Source: Planococcus citri (Eukaryota; Arthropoda; Insecta; Hemiptera; Pseudococcidae). From it: DNA of 64,000 nt. Positions 58,053 through 64,000 of the stretch are shown in pieces. Under the pieces are notes generated by a model. The model ran no database searches and was not told the DNA's origin. It worked only from the letters and a program-made list of their open reading frames with translations. Made by a program: the position numbers and the translations under genes. The stretch is taken from contig NC_088681.1 of NCBI RefSeq assembly GCF_950023065.1, positions 3,100,001 through 3,164,000 of the forward strand. The letters run 5' to 3'. Every line of letters starts with the position of its first letter. Position 1 is the first letter of the stretch.

Positions 58053-59487
58053 TCATTTCTACCGATATTTACGTAATTACCTATTGTCCAACACTTGTAC
58101 ATACTGTATTAATTTTAAGAGAAGAAGTTTGATTTCATTTTTTCTACTTTGTGTTATAATTACATCCCTACTTATTATGCAAATAAATAAAAAAAAAAAT
58201 TGCCTATTAACGTGTACGAATTGTTTCATTTTTTCTCCTCTCAACCTTGAACAAAAATCTACCAGATTGATTTCTGTCGCATAAGAAGTTATATTTAGCG
58301 ATGGAAAGCGATAAACGTATGAGACGGAAGGAGGGGAGGGGAATCAGATAAGGAACCGTCGCCTAAAAATTATACAAAAGGCAGATTACTTATCGCATTT
58401 ATTGCTTCTACGAACTGAACCTATACCATCGATGCTGACATACGATTATTCAACGTTTAGTTTTCAATGCGAATGCTTCTCTCGAATTGTGTGTGCTTTT
58501 ATTTACGTCACCATCTTTTTCGGTGAATATTATTTGATTTTTTCTGAACCATACTAGCCTAAAAGCATTTCATGAACTTCTTTTCTTGATTGCAGTGGTG
58601 TTTTTGTGCGATTAATGCGGTATTATATTTCGATTGGATTAATTTAGATTGATGCAAATTATTCTGCTGTAAGTACCACGTGGTTATTGTTTACCATATT
58701 CAATTGGAAGCTACTATTGCGATACCCTTTCTATCCATAATATCTACGACCATTTTATATATCCTATTTGATTAATTCGTGAATATCTTTCAGTTTTGGA
58801 GATTAATTCAGCGACTTTGATCAAATTGTGTCGCAGTGGATTCATCCTTATAATAAGCGAATCTTGATTTAATTACAAATTGGATGCTGAATACGGTAAG
58901 CAAGCACACGATATATCTATTTGTTCTACTCGAGACGAGGTATTAATCCGAAAAACTTATTCATTAGCATTGATTCCAATCGGTGTGTGATTTCTACGGC
59001 TATATCCATCTATGCGTGAAAATTGAGTTTAAAAGGTAAGAAATCAGTTAAGATATTTATTCCATAATAGGCAAGACTAAATACTCCAGTCGTATGGATA
59101 TTCGTTGATTAATTGCGTGCAATTCGTTCATTAATTTCAACATTTATTCATTGTTTGATCAGAAGTCAACGTGGTACTTTGGCAACAGCCCAGCTGTGTG
59201 AATTTATTGGCGAATTACGATATCAGCAAAGAATATTCGACGTTGTTGACGATTATTGGTTCGATTAATCCGGCGAATTATTGATACGGTTTCTTCAACT
59301 TGAATTCAACACGACCAGGTAAAATACCATTTACAATTTGTCACTATTTGTTACCGATTTATTCGCAAAACTATTGAATTTACGTAATTACTGTTCGAAT
59401 AGGCTAACCGGGAATTATTTCGATACTGTTTAGATCTGATTCTGACGACGCGGATTTCTTTACCAGGTACCTATTACTCTTTATACG
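58053..59487 (+). other. ORF3-ORF4 interval with motif copies and exon-like pattern
   Basis: No convincing frame (a 66-codon stretch at 58084 starts at TTG). Exact ATTTACGTAATTAC copies lie at 58067-58080, just after ORF3, and at 59378-59391, before ORF4. The interval holds a regular series of splice-like signals on the plus strand: acceptors ending at 58595, 58793, 58967 and 59162, and donors at 58669 (GTAAGT), 58896 (GTAAGC), 59036 (GTAAGA) and 59319 (GTAAAA). A final acceptor (TTTCTTTACCAG) ends at 59466. They would define non-coding exons of about 73, 102, 68 and 156 bp before the exon starting at 59467. This may be the 5' untranslated region and promoter of ORF4. Confidence 0.45.
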
Positions 59488-62094
59488 ATGAATTTTCACA
59501 ATCTTATTAAATGGGAAGGAAACCGGTATTATTTTTCGAAGAAAGAGATTGACGACGATGTTCATGATACTCGTAGAGCTTTATACAAAGAAGACCTATC
59601 TCTTTACAAGCCCGAATTAGTTCGAGCAAACTTCAACAAACCTAATTCATTCTACCGATCGAAAATTTTCAACCCTGATAAACCAATCACTAAAACGTAT
59701 GTCGATGACATTATTTGTGCAGAGCCTAATAATGATTTCCCAACTGATTTTATCCAATCTATAGACATGGATATATCAGATTCCGACACTAATTCTATTC
59801 ATTCTTCTAGAGTCATGGAATCGTTCAAAATACCCATGTGTGAACGCTGCGGCGACGGTTTCGAGATGCGTCAAGAAGTTGTAAAAAACGAATACTGCCC
59901 GCACGTATTCCATCAAACCTGTATTAAAGATGCAACAGAACAACGGACCCCGGCTGGAAATTTTAAAGCGGTGACAAATAAATGTCCAAACAAAAATTGT
60001 AACGCGCTCCTTGTACGCCAACGGTACAACTATCTATCCTTCCGTTTTGGTACACCATCGTGTGTCTGTACGAATCAATCGCATCGAATTAGTATTGACA
60101 ACCAGGGAGAAATAATCCGTCGACAATCAGAACGCATCAACCATCTCCAAGAATCTCTCGAAGATGCTGAGGCCGTGTGTGTCGTACGGTTGAATAGAAT
60201 CTCGGATTTGGAACAACAATTGTATAATATCAGACGTGAAAATGAAGTTAATCATCTCGACGGTAAGTTTTGTTGTTTTAACCATCCTGAATATACACGT
60301 ACCCATAATCATCGTACCAATTACTTCAATTACGCTGAACAGAAATTGTTTCTACGCGAATTGCATTTTTTCAATTACTTCACCTGTGGAAACGAGAATT
60401 TACTACCTACACCTGTTGACATTAATTCTAAAGATGTATTCGTTTCAAAATTTCATAATTTAAGAAAATTTAATATTCCATGTGTTTCCACAGATATTGA
60501 TGAAGAATTAGTTCAAGAAAACGGTGAATACGTCGAAGATACGATTGATGATGAATTTAATGAAGCAGACAATTACGTAAATACCGATAATAATCATACT
60601 GAATCGCAAGGTACAGACCAAGCTGAAAACACAAGCCCGATTGGACGTAACGACCTGAACGAACCAATTGATCGATTATCGTCGATGTTCGCCGCGAAAG
60701 AAGGTATTATTAATCATTCTATTGATTCAATTAACGAGTCAACTGAATCATCTAATTCTAGCATTCTTTCTTTATTTGAAGCTGAAGAACGTGAGTTCCA
60801 ACGACAACTAGACCTGCAATTGGATGCGCAAGATGGCTTAATTGCAAAGGTCCCCAATTCACTTCCTCCGGTCGAAAAAATCGGCGAAGCTGGTCCATCA
60901 CGCCAATCGACGAATAATGATCAAGTATCAATTTACGGTTCGACTTCATCAGTTGCGGCGTTACCTAAGACTATCGAGGAAAATAAAGAAATTCATTCGA
61001 AAACATCAGAAATCAACCTCGATGATGTGAACATGCCACCTGCTCATCCGTCAACTGAACCGCCAGTATTGGCAGATGATGCTGTACCATCGACTTCAAG
61101 ATTTCGCGACACCTTCCGTCCAAGCGGCCGCAACGTATTGGGAAGCTTTTTCAACGCACATAATGTGCTAGTAAACCATATCGTTGCGCCATCTTCAAAC
61201 ACTACACGCATGTCGCGAGATCCGCGGACCCGTAACGTAATACCGCCACGTGTGGCCACTATCGCCGAAGTACAGCGGCCATTGATGGACGATGAAGACG
61301 CCCCCAACGAGGATTTTAGAGAAGACCGTGAAATACGCATCTACGACGGGGGAGTGAACGGCCATTCGATGCAAAGAGCAATTTTTCCTAACCGCCGTGG
61401 TAATATTATGGCGATTCTCGAAAGAGCGAACTACCATTATGGTCACCAAATTCAACATCAACTGAGGCAAGAATTTTCATTTCAAACGCAAGAAATGTAT
61501 TCATCGGTTTTTACGACTTGGTCTTCGAACGATAACCAGCCATCAACCCATTGTTTCCTCAATGGGTGGTGGGTGGTTGGTGATGGCTTGGCACATTCGT
61601 TGGCAAGAGAGCCATTAAGAAGAAATTCCGTTCTGAAGAATCGGTGGGATAGGTCAAGATTTGCAGGGAGCTTCATTAGCGCCAAAAGGCTAATGCATAA
61701 TATTGATAACCACTTGACAAACGTGCCGCCATACGTAATTCTCTCTATGGGAACCCACGATAACACGCTTGAAAACGAATTGGCTACTCGATTGAACACC
61801 AACCTCGTCCTGAAATGTTTACTTGACCACGGCGTACGGCGAATTCTAGTTCTTCCGACCATCGTAGCTCCTAGACGAGAAGACGCTCAAAGATTGTTGG
61901 AATATCGCGACTGGCAGAGAAGTATCATGCCTCAGATGGATACGGAAAGAATTCACTACTTAGAATTCATCGAAGAAACTATCGATCGCGTAGAGCCCTA
62001 TCATTGCGATATGGGTGGTATCTTATACGTTCATCCGTTCGTGGTATTCGACGTAATCTACAGAATTAGCCATCTTCTCGCCTACAGGCCGTAA
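59488..62094 (+). CDS. ORF4: RING-H2 / coiled-coil / SGNH-like protein
   Basis: 868 codons from an ATG 22 bp after a candidate splice acceptor. Residues 118-171 form a RING-H2-like zinc-binding pattern: Cys118, Cys121, Cys137, His139, His142, Cys145, Cys166, Cys171 (the last pair spaced by four residues instead of two). A probable coiled coil follows at about 195-255. A long acidic and serine-rich, probably disordered stretch spans about 330-600. The C-terminus (about 640-865) is an SGNH-like domain with FLNGWWVVGDG (Gly698-Asp699-Gly700), SMGTHD (Gly755-Asp758), GVRRILVLP and Asp841...His849. It keeps the histidine that ORF3 lacks but also has Gly in place of the GDS serine. RING domains usually recruit ubiquitin-conjugating enzymes, so an E3-ligase role toward host factors or particle proteins is possible but unproven. 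Not a standard retroelement gene. Confidence 0.8.
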   Translation: MNFHNLIKWEGNRYYFSKKEIDDDVHDTRRALYKEDLSLYKPELVRANFNKPNSFYRSKIFNPDKPITKTYVDDIICAEPNNDFPTDFIQSIDMDISDSDTNSIHSSRVMESFKIPMCERCGDGFEMRQEVVKNEYCPHVFHQTCIKDATEQRTPAGNFKAVTNKCPNKNCNALLVRQRYNYLSFRFGTPSCVCTNQSHRISIDNQGEIIRRQSERINHLQESLEDAEAVCVVRLNRISDLEQQLYNIRRENEVNHLDGKFCCFNHPEYTRTHNHRTNYFNYAEQKLFLRELHFFNYFTCGNENLLPTPVDINSKDVFVSKFHNLRKFNIPCVSTDIDEELVQENGEYVEDTIDDEFNEADNYVNTDNNHTESQGTDQAENTSPIGRNDLNEPIDRLSSMFAAKEGIINHSIDSINESTESSNSSILSLFEAEEREFQRQLDLQLDAQDGLIAKVPNSLPPVEKIGEAGPSRQSTNNDQVSIYGSTSSVAALPKTIEENKEIHSKTSEINLDDVNMPPAHPSTEPPVLADDAVPSTSRFRDTFRPSGRNVLGSFFNAHNVLVNHIVAPSSNTTRMSRDPRTRNVIPPRVATIAEVQRPLMDDEDAPNEDFREDREIRIYDGGVNGHSMQRAIFPNRRGNIMAILERANYHYGHQIQHQLRQEFSFQTQEMYSSVFTTWSSNDNQPSTHCFLNGWWVVGDGLAHSLAREPLRRNSVLKNRWDRSRFAGSFISAKRLMHNIDNHLTNVPPYVILSMGTHDNTLENELATRLNTNLVLKCLLDHGVRRILVLPTIVAPRREDAQRLLEYRDWQRSIMPQMDTERIHYLEFIEETIDRVEPYHCDMGGILYVHPFVVFDVIYRISHLLAYRP

Positions 62095-63440
62095 TACAGA
62101 CATTTACGTAAATATTTATTTTTTAAGGTGACATTTTTCGTTTATTTTCTTACTTTTTCGTTTGTCAAATTGTGAATTTATTTTCGTTGAATTTGTCCTA
62201 TTTTTAAGTTGTTTATTTGACAAGAATGCGGTAATAAGCTGAACATGGATCGGTATTTGTTCAATTCAAAGCTCGCTGTTTTTCGATCAACCTAAGTACC
62301 TATGTTAGGACTTATGTTTTGTACCATTACGCATTCAACGAGATTATTTCTATTATAAAAACTAAGCTAATTTGTTCTACGAAGCATTTATTTACGTATA
62401 TTGCTTATTATGATTAATTTTTCTACTTTTTCTATGATATAACAGGAATTTTCGTGAGTATTTTCTATTTTTCGTGTTTGTGAATATTTCCCTGTTTAAT
62501 TTTTTTTTTTTTTTATATATTATTATTCCTGTTATATGTATTTATTATGTATAATTACTTTTTCGAGTTCGTATATTTACTAGAAGGCCGATTATAAAAG
62601 GTTAATATTTTTTCTATCTTTTTGATAATAAATATTCAAGAGCTGTAAGAAGTATACGCTCTTCTGCAGAAATCGCATTATTTATTTGTTCATGATAATA
62701 ATGTCAATTATTTCTATTAGAAGGTGATTTGAGGCAATTTATTCACTACTTGGGATTATCGGTATCAAAGTTTCAATTTGGTTAATTTCGCGGCTCAATT
62801 AACTTGACATAGTACTGAGGGAATTTTGCAATATGATTGGTTTAATATTCATGATATTTACTGCAGATAGGTTCTATTTTACCGCTTACGAGACAATATT
62901 CCATTTAACTTGTCACTTGGTAACCATACTATACTGCAATTAATTCTATTTATGGTTCCATCTTCCGTGTATTCAATTCTCATACTAGTAGATGCATGTT
63001 TTCACCTGAAATTATTATATGCTGAAATCGTATAAACTCTAATAATCTACAATACGGAAATATTCACAGCCATTTATTCAAGATAAAATATTTTACAGGT
63101 ACAATTTATCGGAAGAATCCGTCTACTAGAGATAACAAGGTATAAATAGAATTTGCCAGACGAATACTACAATAATCTGTAGGCCTTTGCTACATGGATA
63201 ATCCCCACCTACTTAAATACAATGATACTCAACAGCCTTATAAAGATAATCCCTTCCATTTACAGCATTTTTTCGATATAATATCCACAAGGAATTTACG
63301 CAAATATCTATTAGCCTTCATTAGTATTTTGAATGTTGACGTGATCATTGCTAGTGCTCCATTTCAGTTGACGTACGCGATTTTGTGCTATTTTTGCTGT
63401 TCTCCGTAAAATTCGATATTTTATTTTGTGGAACGAGATT
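62095..63440. other. non-coding interval between ORF4 and ORF5
   Basis: TTTACGTAAATATTT follows the ORF4 stop at 62103, a partial match to the recurrent motif. The rest is AT-rich with a poly-T run at 62498-62515 and an ATTAATTCTATT word at 62938. Acceptor-like TTTTACAG (about 63098) and donor-like AAG|GTATAA (about 63138) are present but weaker than those before ORF4. A 71-codon frame at 63194-63409 has no recognised motif. No LTR-like copy of 45-46.6 kb was found. Confidence 0.4.
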
Positions 63441-64000
63441 ATGGCTGCTGCTAATTTAACGCACTCCGTTGAGCTGAGTATCGCCGTCTGTACCATTTGC
63501 GATGATACGCTAGCTGCTCCGCCGGCTGGATCTACGGCACCTCCTGTCCTGGTAACCGGTTCAAATTGCCACCACGTAATGCATCTCAAATGCCTGATGC
63601 TAAAAACAAAGGGTATGATAGATAGGAAATTAAATTGCTTATACGATAATTGCGGTGCGTCGATCTCTGTTACTTCAATTCATGAAATCGTAGTTAAAGT
63701 ATCGCCTATATCAGAGAGCCTACGTTTATTCGTTAATAATTCTACGCGAGCTCAAATAATGTCGCTCAATCAAGAAATGAATAGTACATACGAGCAGAAT
63801 AATCGACTCAACGGTGAAATCCAACGAACCTTAGATCGTAATGCCGAATTGCAAGCTAATTTACGCGCAAGAGACCGTCTAATCGAAGATTTACGTGCCA
63901 AACTCGCATCTCTGAAACTTTCGATCGATTCTATGCAGATGCTTGATTCCGATTCCAAGGAGTCTAAATCTAAACAGAAAATCGATAATCAGTCGTCAAT
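63441..64000 (+). CDS. ORF5 (partial): second RING-H2 / coiled-coil protein
   Basis: From ATG 63441 the frame stays open to the end of the window (186 codons) and continues beyond it. It starts MAAANLTHSV and then shows CTIC, a NCHHVMHLKC segment (Cys-x-His-x2-His-x2-Cys) and CLYDNC (Cys-x4-Cys). That is the same unusual RING-H2 spacing as in ORF4, including the four-residue final gap. A heptad-rich, probably coiled-coil region follows at about residues 105-165, as in ORF4. It is likely a paralogue of the ORF4 N-terminal half; whether it also ends in an SGNH-like domain cannot be seen. A stop at 63369 closes the frame upstream, and no earlier ATG lies in between. Confidence 0.72.
   Translation, partial: MAAANLTHSVELSIAVCTICDDTLAAPPAGSTAPPVLVTGSNCHHVMHLKCLMLKTKGMIDRKLNCLYDNCGASISVTSIHEIVVKVSPISESLRLFVNNSTRAQIMSLNQEMNSTYEQNNRLNGEIQRTLDRNAELQANLRARDRLIEDLRAKLASLKLSIDSMQMLDSDSKESKSKQKIDNQSS

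Noticed and set aside
58084..58284. 66-codon frame with a membrane-like stretch after ORF3
   Set aside because: No ATG at its start (TTG) and AT-driven hydrophobicity; it overlaps a recurrent-motif region.
63194..63409. 71-codon frame before ORF5
   Set aside because: No motif and it lies in an untranslated-looking interval; the RING frame starts afresh at 63441.
45000..63440. A complete pair of LTRs around the Gag-Pol genes
   Set aside because: I compared the leader (45.0-46.6 kb) with the intervals after Pol, ORF3 and ORF4 by eye and found no long direct repeat; the downstream LTR, if any, must lie outside the window.

Overview
The window is eukaryotic, AT-rich and has little coding sequence, most likely from an insect. 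An insect retroelement repertoire, an RNA-virus-derived insertion, CpG-poor intergenic DNA and recurrent GTAGGTACCTA/ACTCGTA words suggest a sap-feeding hemipteran such as a mealybug; the host assignment is inference. No tRNA, rRNA, operon or prokaryotic signal was seen, and no convincing host gene.

Layout. From 1 to 44.4 kb the sequence is non-coding and full of repeats. One family of long inverted-repeat (foldback) elements is present at 1275-3163, 18218-21073 and 39716-42786, with a decayed piece near 17.6-18.0 kb. The 18218-21073 copy is interrupted by a second foldback family (19305-20993) flanked by TTA. Two further unrelated foldback elements lie at 24635-26312 and 33891-35067, and a small one at 28930-29418. 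Satellite-type DNA includes a 15-bp minisatellite (7.1-7.9 kb), an array of about 142-bp units (11.3-12.5 kb) and a 34-bp satellite with higher-order structure (12.6-14.5 kb). A recently inactivated LINE with AP-endonuclease and reverse-transcriptase regions occupies about 29.4-32.5 kb.

At 44440-44970 lies an endogenous viral fragment: the C-terminal half of a superfamily-1 helicase of the alphavirus-like (virga/nege-like) positive-strand RNA viruses.

The most interesting part is about 45-64 kb: a large, intact, multi-gene Ty3/Gypsy-like retroelement whose right end lies beyond the window. It has a 769-codon Gag, a textbook -1 frameshift site (A AAA AAC, 9-nt spacer, 8-bp hairpin) and a Pol frame of about 1,870 codons. 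Pol runs in the order SGNH-like domain, aspartic protease, RT, degenerate RNase H, integrase core, a second complete cellular-type RNase H, and a GPY/F-like tail. Downstream come an SGNH-like protein (ORF3), a RING-H2/coiled-coil/SGNH-like protein (ORF4) and the start of another RING-H2/coiled-coil protein (ORF5, cut by the window end). The exact 14-mer ATTTACGTAATTAC occurs four times in the element's intergenic DNA, always on the same strand, and plausible splice signals precede ORF1, ORF3 and ORF4. Together this looks like a retroelement that makes several proteins by frameshifting and splicing, and that reuses two modules (SGNH-like and RING-H2) several times.
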